Shown piece by piece: positions 23,747 through 31,961 of a stretch of DNA of 64,000 nucleotides. How positions within the stretch are numbered: the stretch's first letter is position 1; each line of letters begins with the position of its first letter. The notes under the pieces are model-generated. The model was given only the letters and a program-made list of their open reading frames with translations. It searched no databases and was not told the DNA's origin. The stretch is from Symbiobacterium terraclitae (GTDB lineage: Bacteria; Bacillota; Sulfobacillia; Symbiobacteriales; Symbiobacteriaceae). The translations under genes and the position numbers were made by a program. The stretch is from the NCBI RefSeq assembly GCF_017874315.1, contig NZ_JAGGLG010000014.1, positions 1 through 64,000 of the forward strand. The letters are read 5' to 3'.

Positions 23747-25465
23747 TCACGCCGGAGTATGCCGGTTGAGCCGGGCGTAGAGCCCCCGGTTCCGGCGGTA
23801 GACGGTCAGGAAGGCGCGGAAGAGCTCGTCGTAGGTCTGGCGGTGCGCCGGGTTGGGCTCGAAGGTGCGGGCGACGGCCACCAGCTCCGGCACGTCGGAA
23901 AAGCCCAGCTCACCCAGGCCCACGAGGGCCACGAGTCCGGCGCCGCGCACGTTCGCCTCCAAGGGGCGGTCCACCTGGTGGACCGCCCTGTTCAGTACGT
24001 CGGCGTAGACCTGGCACCAGAGCGCCGACCGGGCGCCGCCGCCGATCAGGCGCAGGGGCTCCATCCGCCGCTGGGCGAAGGACTCCACGGCACCCAGCAG
24101 CCAGCGGGCGTTGCACGCGACCCCTTCCAGCACCGCCCGGACCAGGTGGCCCCGGGTGGTCCGCAGGGAGAGGTTGTGGAATCCGCCCCGGACCCAGGGG
24201 TCCTCCACCGGGGTCCGCTCGCCGTAGAGCCAGGGGGTGAAGATGAGCCCGTCGCTGCCGGGGGGCACTTGAGCCGCGGCGGCCAGCAGCCGTTCGATCG
24301 CTCCCGGCCCGCCGGAGTGATGCGGGCCCCCGGCCGCAGCGCCGGCTGAGTGGGGGTCCGCGGCCCCGGCCGGTGCCCCGGCTGAGTCCAGGCATGCCGC
24401 CTCCCCGCCTGGCCCGCCAACGCCGTGCGGGTTCAGCGCCCCGCCTTCCGGGCGCGTGCCAGCTGCTTCGCCGGGCTCGCACAGCAGGTCCCGCAGGTGG
24501 GTGAGGCAGGCGCCGGCGGTCTCCTGCTCGTTGGCGATCAGGTACCGCCCCGGGATCGCCGAGGGAATCGCCGCCATGTTGTGCAGGAGGTCCGTCTTCA
24601 TCCAGGGCACGTGGGCCGAGATCCAGGAAGAGGTGCCCACGTAGAGGTGGGGCTCCAGGTCCCGGGTGGCGCCGGAGCCGACGGCCGCGGCGTGGATGTC
24701 CGGCGTCCCGGCCACCACGTGGGTCTCGGGGCGCAGCCCCAGCTCGTCCGCCACGTCCGGGCGGAGCTTGCCCAGCACCGCCGTGGCGGGCAGCATGTCG
24801 GGCAGCTGCGCCCGGTCGAGCCCGGTGGCGGCGAGGAGGTCGGGGTCGTAGCGGATCTGGTACGGGTCCCGGTTGTCGGTGACCCAGTGGAGCGTCATGG
24901 CCTCGTAGGTGGAGGCGAACTCGCCGGTGAGGCGGAGGTTCAGGTAGTCCTTGGGCTCCAGGAACTTGTGCGCCGCGGCGTACACGTCGGGGCGGGCGCG
25001 GCGGATGTAGAGGATGTGGGCGAGGGAGTCCTTGCCCGCATGGCCGGGGATGCCGCCCGTCCGGCGGATCCAGAGCCAGAGCTTGTCCACGCCGTAGCCG
25101 GAGATCGCGACGGGCCCGCCGGTCAGCCGGGCGACGTCCGGCGCGCCGCGGGTGTCCATCCAGCTGATGGCCGGCATCAGGGGCCGGCCGCTGCGGTCCA
25201 CGGCCACCGTGGCGGACCACTGGGCGGTGCAGCCGATCGCCGCGATCTGACCGGGAGAGGCGACGCCCCGGGCCAGCAGGCGGTGGGTGGCGGCCACCAG
25301 GGCGGCCCACCACTCGTCGGGGTCCTGCTCCGCCCCGCCGCCGGGCAGCAGGTGAAGGTGCACCGGGTGGGACTCCAGGGCGGCCACCCGCCCCGTGAAG
25401 GTCACCAGGGCCGCCTTCAGGGCCGAGGTGCCCAGGTCGTAGGCCAGTACGTACCGCTCCGCCAT
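23747..25465 (-). CDS. FGGY-family carbohydrate kinase
   Basis: A 572-residue FGGY kinase (xylulokinase/gluconokinase type). N-terminal phosphate loop YVLAYDLGTSALKAALV, catalytic-region GCTAQWSATVAVDRSG and ISWMDTRG, second-domain LYVGTSSWISAH and C-terminal RLIGGGARSALWCQVYADVL. Length exceeds the usual about 500 because of a Gly/Ala/Pro insertion at about residues 328-387 (ALNPHGVGGPGGEAA and similar), which looks like low-complexity expansion. Only 3 bases separate it from the upstream S1P-lyase-like gene, so the two are co-transcribed. Substrate not determined from sequence. Confidence 0.9.
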   Translation of the reverse strand: MAERYVLAYDLGTSALKAALVTFTGRVAALESHPVHLHLLPGGGAEQDPDEWWAALVAATHRLLARGVASPGQIAAIGCTAQWSATVAVDRSGRPLMPAISWMDTRGAPDVARLTGGPVAISGYGVDKLWLWIRRTGGIPGHAGKDSLAHILYIRRARPDVYAAAHKFLEPKDYLNLRLTGEFASTYEAMTLHWVTDNRDPYQIRYDPDLLAATGLDRAQLPDMLPATAVLGKLRPDVADELGLRPETHVVAGTPDIHAAAVGSGATRDLEPHLYVGTSSWISAHVPWMKTDLLHNMAAIPSAIPGRYLIANEQETAGACLTHLRDLLCEPGEAAGTRPEGGALNPHGVGGPGGEAACLDSAGAPAGAADPHSAGAAAGGPHHSGGPGAIERLLAAAAQVPPGSDGLIFTPWLYGERTPVEDPWVRGGFHNLSLRTTRGHLVRAVLEGVACNARWLLGAVESFAQRRMEPLRLIGGGARSALWCQVYADVLNRAVHQVDRPLEANVRGAGLVALVGLGELGFSDVPELVAVARTFEPNPAHRQTYDELFRAFLTVYRRNRGLYARLNRHTPA

Positions 25466-25468
25466 GGC

Positions 25469-26845
25469 CTACACCCTGTAGAGCAGGTCGATGAAGCCGG
25501 TGAGCACCTGGCGGACCATGTCGGGCGGGGCCGCAGCGGCCATGCCGTAGACGGGGGCCATGCCCGTCTGCCTCTCGGGGTTGGCCGCGACGGTCTCCAC
25601 GGCAGCCCGCAGGTCGGCCAGGAAGCGGTCGACCACCCCCGGCTGCGCATGGCGCAGCGTGACCGCGATGTGGAAGGCCGGCGGCCGGTGCAGGCCGTTG
25701 AGGACCCAGCCCCGCTCGGCCATCTCCTGCATCACCTGGTAGATGTTGAGGGTGTCGGAGGCCACGGCGATCACCCAGAGGGGGTCGCCCAGGATCTGAA
25801 GGCCCGGGATCTGCCGGATGCCCGCCTTGATCTGATCTGCCGCCGCCAGGATGCGCCGGGTGGCCTCCAGGTAGCCCTCCTCGCCCATGGCGAGCATGGC
25901 GGCCCAGGCGGTGGCGCTGAGCGCCCCGGGCCGGCTGCCGGCGAAGGTGGGGGAGAAGTAGAGGCCGCCGGGCCAGTCGGCTGCGGTGAAGTACTGGTGG
26001 TGCAGGAGTTCGGGGGTCCGGTAGAGGATGACGGAGGTCCCCTTGGCGCCGTAGCCGTACTTGTGGGTGTCGGCCGAGATGGAGGTGACGCCCGGGAGGC
26101 GGAAGTCGAATGGCGGCACGGGGTAACCCAACCGCTCCGCCCAGGGGAGGACGAAGCCGCCGAGGCAGGCGTCCACGTGGCAGCCGATCCCGTGCTCCGC
26201 CGCCAGGGCGGCCAGCTCGGGGATGGGGTCGATGACGCCGTGGGGGAAGCCCGGCGCCGATCCGGCGATGACGACGGTGTTGGGGGTGATGGCCTCCCGG
26301 ACGGCCTGGACGTCGGCCCGGTAATCGGGGCCCACCGGCGTGCGGATCAGCCTGATGCCGAAGTACTGCGCGGCCTTGTCGAAGGCGGCGTGGGCGCTGA
26401 CGGGCACCACCGCCTCGGGCTCGGTGATGCCCTTGGTCGCGCGGGCCCAGTCCCGGTAGGTCTTCATGGCGAGCAGCAGCGACTCGGTGCCGCCGGAGGT
26501 CAGGGTGCCGCAGGCGGTCTCCGGGCCGTTCAGCATCCGGGCGGTCATGGCGACGATCTCCGCCTCGAACTTGGCGGCGCTGGGCCAGAGGTCGGGGTGG
26601 AGGGGGTTGGACTGGGAGTGGAGGGCGTAGACCTGGTTGAGGAAGGCGATGTGCTCGTCGTCGCCGTGGTAGACGGCGCCGGAGGCGTAGCCCTCCCGCC
26701 ACCGGGGGGCCTCGGCCTCCTGCATGGCGGCGATCTCGGCGAGGATCTCCTCCCGGGGCCGGCCGGTCGCGGGCAGGCGGGCGTGGGAGGGGAACCGGTT
26801 CCGGTAGGGCTTGACCTGGGCCTCGAGGGCGGCGAGCAGGTCCAT
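25469..26845 (-). CDS. PLP-dependent sphingosine-1-phosphate-lyase-like enzyme
   Basis: A 458-residue fold-type I PLP enzyme of the group II decarboxylase/S1P lyase family. Landmarks: [17 protein letters not shown] (phosphate-binding and Schiff-base region start), HVDACLGGF (Asp that contacts the PLP nitrogen, about residue 223), and [15 protein letters not shown] with the probable PLP Lys at residue 262. Compared with eukaryotic S1P lyases it lacks the N-terminal membrane helix. A Symbiobacterium enzyme of this family has been characterised as an S1P lyase (established knowledge); identity to it is not checked here. ATG 26845 follows GGAGG; the earlier in-frame ATG at 26911 has none. Coupled to the FGGY kinase downstream. 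Confidence 0.88.
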   Translation of the reverse strand: MDLLAALEAQVKPYRNRFPSHARLPATGRPREEILAEIAAMQEAEAPRWREGYASGAVYHGDDEHIAFLNQVYALHSQSNPLHPDLWPSAAKFEAEIVAMTARMLNGPETACGTLTSGGTESLLLAMKTYRDWARATKGITEPEAVVPVSAHAAFDKAAQYFGIRLIRTPVGPDYRADVQAVREAITPNTVVIAGSAPGFPHGVIDPIPELAALAAEHGIGCHVDACLGGFVLPWAERLGYPVPPFDFRLPGVTSISADTHKYGYGAKGTSVILYRTPELLHHQYFTAADWPGGLYFSPTFAGSRPGALSATAWAAMLAMGEEGYLEATRRILAAADQIKAGIRQIPGLQILGDPLWVIAVASDTLNIYQVMQEMAERGWVLNGLHRPPAFHIAVTLRHAQPGVVDRFLADLRAAVETVAANPERQTGMAPVYGMAAAAPPDMVRQVLTGFIDLLYRV

Positions 26846-27080
26846 GGGGCATCCCTCCTTGCAGGCGATTGCGATTGAATTCCGCGAATGTCGCAATAGT
26901 CCTGCATACAAGAGGGGGCGCCTGGGGTTCTGCCTTGCAACGTAGGATGGGCGGAGCGATGCCAGGGGCAGAAGGACCGCGACAAGATCCGGGGAGGCGG
27001 GTCCTGGTTTCGTGAGAGTGCTTGAGTTATCTGCAGGACGGTTCCGGCGGCTGTGCAGTTAACACAGGCAGACAACGCGG

Positions 27081-27115
27081 AGGCCCGGTCAGGTCCGAAA
27101 GGACCGACCGGGCCT
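27081..27115 (-). terminator. Terminator hairpin between the M20 and lyase genes
   Basis: AGGCCCGGTC / GACCGGGCCT (10 bp) enclose a second stem GGTCC-GAAA-GGACC. It lies about 50 bases beyond the M20 gene stop on the minus strand and upstream of the lyase gene. Confidence 0.75.
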
Positions 27116-27163
27116 CGGTGAGCCAGATGCGACTGCGTCAGTCAGTGCACGGTCGCGGCGTTA

Positions 27164-28477
27164 TCAGACTGGGGACGGACGGCCGCAGATGCGCGCCGCT
27201 GCCAGGGCGAAGACGGCCAGGCTGTGCTGCAGATCCGCCTCGTTGATGTCAAAGCGGGGGGTGTGGTGGCCGGCCTTATGATCGGTTCCCTGGACCATGT
27301 AGAGCGTCTGCGCGCCGCGCTGCGCGGCGCGGGCGGCGAGGACAGTGAAGTCGTCGCTGCCGCCAGTGACGTGCCCTGCGTTGTGGACGGTGAGGCCCGG
27401 GACGTATGCCGCCTCCTCGGCGATCAGCGCGGCCAGCTCGGGGCTGTTCTGGGAGCTGAGGCCGCGACCCTGCACCGATATGGAGAGCTCAACCTCCTGC
27501 GCGATGGCGGCGCCCTCCAGCACCTTCCGGGCGCGGTCCTCCATGTACTTGAGGATCTGATCCGTGGCGCCGCGCACCTCCAGCTGCATGTAGGCGTCGG
27601 CGGGAATGACGTTGCGGCCTGTGCCGCCCCGGACGACGCCCACGTTGATCCGCGAGGTGCCCTCCCCGTGGCGGGAGATCGCATAGAGCCCCTGAACCGC
27701 CTGGGCCATCGCCAGTACGGCGTTGTGCCCCATGTGGGGCGCGGCGCCCGCATGGGCCGGGATGCCCGTGAAGGTCACGTCGAGCTTGGAGGAGGCCAGC
27801 AGCCCGTCGATCCGCGTGTAGAGGTGACCCGAAGGCACGCCGCAGCCCAGGTGAGCGGCCAGGAGGAAGTCGACGTCGTCGACGACACCGGCCTCGGCCA
27901 TGGGGTTGGCGCCGCGGCAGCCCTCCTCCGCCGGCTGGAAGAGGAGGCGGATGGTGCCGCAGAGATCGTCGGCGATCCGGGTGATGATCTCGGCGACGCC
28001 CAGTCCGATGGCGGTGTGCCCATCGTGACCGCAGGCGTGCATCTCGCCGGGATGGCGGGACGCGAACCCTCCCGTGAAGGGGGCGTGATCGGGATCGGTG
28101 CTCTCGGCCACCGGGATGCAGTCCATGTCAAACCGCATCGCCAGGGTGGGTCCGGGGCGCCCGGTGCGCCATTCCCCGACCACGCCGGTCAGCCCCCCGC
28201 GCATCAGGGGCAGGAACTCCGGGTCCGCTCCTTCGCCCTCCGCCCGCCTGTAGGCGGCCTCCAGCTCTTCGGCGCTCGGGAGCCCGAGCAGCGCGTCCGG
28301 GTCCATGACGTCCCGGCCGACCTTCACCGCGTATCCCAGGTCCCGCAGGCGGCGGGCAACCCGGCTGGCGGTGCGGAACTCCATGTGGCCGAGTTCCGGG
28401 TACATGTGGAGGTCCCGGCGGGTGGCGACGACGGTGGGAAGGACGGCGGAGACGAGCGACAACAGCTTCTGGCGCAT
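27164..28477 (-). CDS. M20-family amidohydrolase (AbgA-like)
   Basis: A 437-residue zinc amidohydrolase of the M20D group. Metal-site motifs: HACGHDGH (147-154), catalytic FQPAEEG (Glu 184-185), and the C-terminal H in TDHKAGHHTPRFDINE. A 45-residue insertion near residues 53-98 distinguishes the p-aminobenzoyl-glutamate hydrolase-like subgroup from plain hippurate hydrolases. Cleaves N-acyl or p-aminobenzoyl amino acids in the cytosol; substrate uncertain. AGGAGG lies upstream of ATG 28477. Separated from the lyase gene by a terminator, so probably its own unit. Confidence 0.92.
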   Translation of the reverse strand: MRQKLLSLVSAVLPTVVATRRDLHMYPELGHMEFRTASRVARRLRDLGYAVKVGRDVMDPDALLGLPSAEELEAAYRRAEGEGADPEFLPLMRGGLTGVVGEWRTGRPGPTLAMRFDMDCIPVAESTDPDHAPFTGGFASRHPGEMHACGHDGHTAIGLGVAEIITRIADDLCGTIRLLFQPAEEGCRGANPMAEAGVVDDVDFLLAAHLGCGVPSGHLYTRIDGLLASSKLDVTFTGIPAHAGAAPHMGHNAVLAMAQAVQGLYAISRHGEGTSRINVGVVRGGTGRNVIPADAYMQLEVRGATDQILKYMEDRARKVLEGAAIAQEVELSISVQGRGLSSQNSPELAALIAEEAAYVPGLTVHNAGHVTGGSDDFTVLAARAAQRGAQTLYMVQGTDHKAGHHTPRFDINEADLQHSLAVFALAAARICGRPSPV

Positions 28478-28586
28478 GATCCCGACCTCCTGTCAGGTTG
28501 CAGTTGACTAAGCACTTCGCCAGACATGTCTGCATGGCCTGTCGGCGGAGGCTCCTGTATGTTGAGCGGCATATTCGGCGGAGCAA

Positions 28587-28754
28587 ATGCGAGTGATCCT
28601 GCTGATGGGCCGCAGCGACGCCATCCATGCCGCGGCGATGCGTATCCCGGAGGGCTATCGCACGCTGGCGCTCAACCTCTTCGGCCTGCTGGTCCTCCTG
28701 TCGTTGACAGTCCTGCGCTCCGTCCTGGTGCGGGCAAGACCCGGCCCCAGGTAA
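28587..28754 (+). CDS. Possible 55-residue single-span membrane peptide
   Basis: ATG 28587 opens a 55-codon frame: a polar start (MRVILLMGRSDAIHAAAMRI), one hydrophobic helix (LALNLFGLLVLLSLTVL), and a basic end (RSVLVRARPGPR). The ribosome site is weak (GCGGAG), but an intrinsic terminator begins 11 bases after the stop, which supports a real small transcript. No family recognised. Confidence 0.42.
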   Translation: MRVILLMGRSDAIHAAAMRIPEGYRTLALNLFGLLVLLSLTVLRSVLVRARPGPR

Positions 28755-28764
28755 GCAGAAGCAA

Positions 28765-28813
28765 GCCCGTCCCCAGGCGGCTCTGGCCGCTGCCACCGGG
28801 GACGGGCCGTTTT
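28765..28813 (+). terminator. Rho-independent terminator
   Basis: GCCCGTCCCC (28765-28774) pairs with GGGGACGGGC (28798-28807) and is followed by CGTTTTG. Confidence 0.8.
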
Positions 28814-28961
28814 GTCCGGGTCGTGCCGGAGTGCGGAGCCCGGCGTGGTTGGGCGGAAGCGAGGCTGCACAGCACGCTGTGGGTGGAGCGTGCACGTGAC
28901 TCATGCTCTCGACGTCGAAGGGCTCAAGCAGGTGCATTTCCAGGGGGGGGTAGAAGTTTAA

Positions 28962-29327
28962 ATGTTGTGCGATCTGGACCGCGCCGTGCGGGAGAGGCGC
29001 CTCGCCGCCGTCAGGCGACGCAGCGGGTCAGGCCCGTCGAACGCTGCACATCCGCGCATCCCCGGACGGGCCGACCGGCGACGCCGTCCGATCCCGCGGC
29101 CGGGGCGACCGGCCGACCGGTGACCCCGTCCGATCCCGCGGCCGGGGGGCCGGCCGACCGGCGGGGCGGAGTTGAGGGGGGCGCTGCGCAGCGAGATCCC
29201 CGGGCTGCTCCCGGTTCAGGCGTTTGCGCACTACGTGGGCGAGGACCGGGAGGGGATCCGGGCCCGGTTCAGGCGGGTGCACGAGTGTGTGTTGTATGAG
29301 TTGAAACTTGGTCAGGGCGGGCAGTGA
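28962..29327 (+). pseudogene. Possible small gene broken inside a GC-rich tandem repeat
   Basis: An ATG at 28962 opens MLCDLDRAVRERRLAAVRR, which reads like a genuine basic helix. After about 50 codons the frame enters a roughly 42-base tandem repeat (copies start 29070, 29112 and 29153). Copy 2 has TGA at 29121 where copy 1 has CGA. In the same reading frame, downstream of the repeat, a plausible C-terminus follows (IPGLLPVQAFAHYVGEDREG, then RVHECVLYELK) to TGA 29325-29327. Alternatively the 3' part is its own gene from TTG 29172 (51 codons). Neither part is recognised. Confidence 0.35.
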
Positions 29328-29341
29328 CCGTCCTCGCTGGC

Positions 29342-30175
29342 TCAGCGCAGCAGCTGCGTGACCGTTTCGGGCACCTCGTGCAGCCCCGTCACGATCGCAT
29401 CCGGGATGCACTCCTCAAACGCGACGGGCGGGTGGCCGTGGAGCACCCGGTCCCGTTCCAACCGCTGCCGGAGCCACGCCGTCGCAGCCCCGGGCCGCCG
29501 CCAGGGCGGGAGGTCCCGGACGCCATCCGGGAGCGCCTCGTAGCCCGAGACACCGGGCTGCACGATGTAGACCGCCATCCACCCCGCCCGGCGGGGACCC
29601 GCCACGTCGTGCGGGAGGGTGTCACCCACGTGAATTCGGGGGCTTCCCAGCGGCTCCGCCGCCCGGAAGATCTCGGGCAGGGGCTTCGTGGTGCCCACGG
29701 CGTCCGGCGTCACCATGGCGGCGAAGTAATCCCGGATTCCCAGCTGCACGAGGATCGGCTCCTGGTAGACCTGGTACCCGTTGGTGACGGTGACCAGCGT
29801 GTGTCCCCGGTCCGTCAGCGCCTGCAGGCACTCCCTGGCTCCCGGGTAGAGCCAGACCATGCCGGGCACCTGCACGTACTGGCGCACCAGCGCGGGCACG
29901 TCGAGGCGGCCCGGGTACCCGAGCCCCTCGGCTACCCGCCGCACCACGTCGTCCCAGTCGTATGCCTCCACGTACCGGCCCGCCTGCATGCGGGCCCGGT
30001 GCTCCGCGAGGATCTGGCGGAGCACCTCCCGGAAGGCCTCCTCGGGGTCTCCGCCCACGTGCGGGGCCAGCTCCCGCTGGATGTGGCCGAACACGCCATC
30101 CGGGCGCCCGGCGTGAAAGGGGTTGCGCTGCAGCACCCCGTCGAGGTCGAAGGAGACGAGTGCCAATCGCGCCAC
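29342..30175 (-). CDS. HAD-superfamily phosphatase
   Basis: A 277-residue HAD hydrolase. Motif I FDLDGVL (nucleophile Asp 10 and acid Asp 12), motif II VTVTNGY, motif III Lys in GTTKPLPEIF, motif IV HVGDTLPHDVAGPRRAG. A helical cap of about 90 residues follows motif I. Likely dephosphorylates a sugar phosphate or similar metabolite. It lies just behind the permease gene of the sugar ABC operon. The GTG at 30175 nearly touches the purine-rich site; TTG 30166 would be better spaced. Either gives the same domain. Confidence 0.9.
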   Translation of the reverse strand: MARLALVSFDLDGVLQRNPFHAGRPDGVFGHIQRELAPHVGGDPEEAFREVLRQILAEHRARMQAGRYVEAYDWDDVVRRVAEGLGYPGRLDVPALVRQYVQVPGMVWLYPGARECLQALTDRGHTLVTVTNGYQVYQEPILVQLGIRDYFAAMVTPDAVGTTKPLPEIFRAAEPLGSPRIHVGDTLPHDVAGPRRAGWMAVYIVQPGVSGYEALPDGVRDLPPWRRPGAATAWLRQRLERDRVLHGHPPVAFEECIPDAIVTGLHEVPETVTQLLR

Positions 30176-30176
30176 C

Positions 30177-31013
30177 TCACTTGACGGCGCCCTGGGTCAG
30201 GCCCGCGATGAACTGCCGGCTCATGAAGGCGAACATGACAATGACCGGCACGATGGAGATCGCCAGCGCGGCGAAGAGCGTCGGCCAGTCGGTGGCGTAC
30301 TCGCCGAAGAAGACGCTGAGGCCGACCGGCACGGTCATCAGCTTCTTGTCTCTGAGGAAGATCAGCGGGAAGAAGAAGTCGTTCCAGGCGCCCAGCGCCT
30401 CGAAGATCGCCACCGTCGCCAGCGCCGGCCGCACCAGCGGCATCATGATCCGCCAGTAGACGGTCCACATGCCGGCCCCCTCCACGACGGCCGCCTCCGC
30501 CAGCTCGTTGGGCACCTGCCGGAAGAACGTGGTCAGCAGGAAGATGTCAAACGGCATCGAGGTGCCCACGTAGATCAGGATCAGCGCCAGGTGGGTGTTC
30601 ATCAGCCCCATGTCCCGCACCAGCAGGAAGAGGGGGATGATGGAGAGGCGGCTGGGCACCACGAGGCCGGCGATGAAGAGCCCCAGGATGAAGGAGCTCA
30701 GCCGGAAGCGGATGCGGGCCAGCACGAAGCTCGCCATGGAGGCCGCAAGCAGCGTCGCGACCGTCGAGGTGATGGTGACGTAGAGGCTGTTCTTGAAGTA
30801 GACGGCGAAGTTGGCCTCGCTCCAGGCCCGCAGGTAGTTGGACCAGACGAACTCCTGCGGCCAGCCGAAGGGGTTGACGATCAGGTCACGGGTGCTCTTC
30901 ACCGACCCCAGCAGCATGGTGATGATGGGGAAGAGCACCACCAGCGCGTAGCTGCCGAGCACCAGGTGAAAGCCGATGACCGACCACCGCAGGCGCGGGT
31001 TCCGCCACACCAT
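30177..31013 (-). CDS. Sugar ABC permease, MalG type
   Basis: A 278-residue permease of the MalG/CUT1 group with six spans and the EAA loop visible as LAEAAVVEGAGMWTVYWRIM-MPLVRP. It ends GLTQGAVK, as usual for this family. Three bases separate it from the MalF-type gene upstream. Works with the permease at 31017 and binding protein at 31962. No ATPase gene lies in the operon, so a shared CUT1 ATPase (MsmX-like) encoded elsewhere is likely. Confidence 0.94.
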   Translation of the reverse strand: MVWRNPRLRWSVIGFHLVLGSYALVVLFPIITMLLGSVKSTRDLIVNPFGWPQEFVWSNYLRAWSEANFAVYFKNSLYVTITSTVATLLAASMASFVLARIRFRLSSFILGLFIAGLVVPSRLSIIPLFLLVRDMGLMNTHLALILIYVGTSMPFDIFLLTTFFRQVPNELAEAAVVEGAGMWTVYWRIMMPLVRPALATVAIFEALGAWNDFFFPLIFLRDKKLMTVPVGLSVFFGEYATDWPTLFAALAISIVPVIVMFAFMSRQFIAGLTQGAVK

Positions 31014-31016
31014 GGG

Positions 31017-31943
31017 CTACACCTCCACCTGGAAGCGCCGCTGGATGCGCGAGGCGAACAGCGACGCCGGAATCACGATCAGGAAGGTGACCACCGCCAG
31101 CGCGGCGCCGAGCCCCATGCCGGTGGCCGTCGAGCCCATGCCGCCGAAGGCCGTGCGGTAGAACAGGGTGCCGAGCAGGTCGGTGCTGTAGAAGGGGCCG
31201 GCCTCAGCGCCCTGCATCACGAACACGATCTCGAAGAGGCCGAAGGCGCCCGAGAAGTTGAGGGCCATGAGGTTGATGAGGTTGGGCAGGATGATCGGGA
31301 AGGTGATCCGCCAGAACTGGGTGAACCGGCTGGCCCCGTCCACCTCGGCCGCCTCGAGGATGTCCCTGGGCACCGAGAGCATCGCGGCCAGGGCGATCAG
31401 CACCGGAAAGCCGAGCCCGTGCCAGACATTGACGGCGATGACGGTGGGCAGGGCGAGGCGGCTGTCGCCCAGCCACGGCATGGCCAGGGCGCCCAGCCCC
31501 ACCTTGCGGAGCAGGGCGTTGACCGCCCCGAACTGCGGGTTGAGCATCAGGCTCCAGAGGAAGCCCGTCACCGCGAGGGAGATGGTGTTGGGCATGAAGA
31601 TCAGGCCCTTGTAGAAGCCGGCGCCCCGGCGGATCTGCGTCAGCATCCAGGCGAGGAGCGTGCCGAAGCCGGTGCTCCAGACGAGCAGCAGGCCGAAGAC
31701 CACGAAGTTGTGGCGCAGGGCCCGCCAGAACATCGTGGAGAACGGCGGCTGATAGAGGAACCGGGCGTAGTTCTGCAGGCCCACCCACACCTTGGGCGAA
31801 CCCGGCACCCCGTTCCAGTCGTAGAAGCTGAGCAGGATCGAGTTGAAAAAGGGGTATACCTTGAAGAGCAAGTAAGGAAGGAGGGCCGGAAGCAGCATCA
31901 GCCAGAAGCTGTACCGGCCCGGGCCCTTCTGTCCTGCGTACAT
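31017..31943 (-). CDS. Sugar ABC permease, MalF type
   Basis: A 308-residue CUT1 permease with six spans; the EAA loop reads LEAAEVDGASRFTQFWRITF-PIILP. The first span LMLLPALLPYLLFKVYPFFN and the following YDWNGVPGSPKVWVGLQNY are typical for the family. Together with the MalG-type partner forms the membrane channel. Transcribed after the binding-protein gene, 18 bases apart. Confidence 0.94.
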   Translation of the reverse strand: MYAGQKGPGRYSFWLMLLPALLPYLLFKVYPFFNSILLSFYDWNGVPGSPKVWVGLQNYARFLYQPPFSTMFWRALRHNFVVFGLLLVWSTGFGTLLAWMLTQIRRGAGFYKGLIFMPNTISLAVTGFLWSLMLNPQFGAVNALLRKVGLGALAMPWLGDSRLALPTVIAVNVWHGLGFPVLIALAAMLSVPRDILEAAEVDGASRFTQFWRITFPIILPNLINLMALNFSGAFGLFEIVFVMQGAEAGPFYSTDLLGTLFYRTAFGGMGSTATGMGLGAALAVVTFLIVIPASLFASRIQRRFQVEV

Positions 31944-31961
31944 GGGGCGCGTCCCCTCTCG

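Noticed and set aside
23910-26852. 980-residue minus-strand open frame over the kinase and lyase genes
   Set aside because: Arg/Pro/Gly/His-rich frame shadow of two clearly real genes in the correct frames; no domain.
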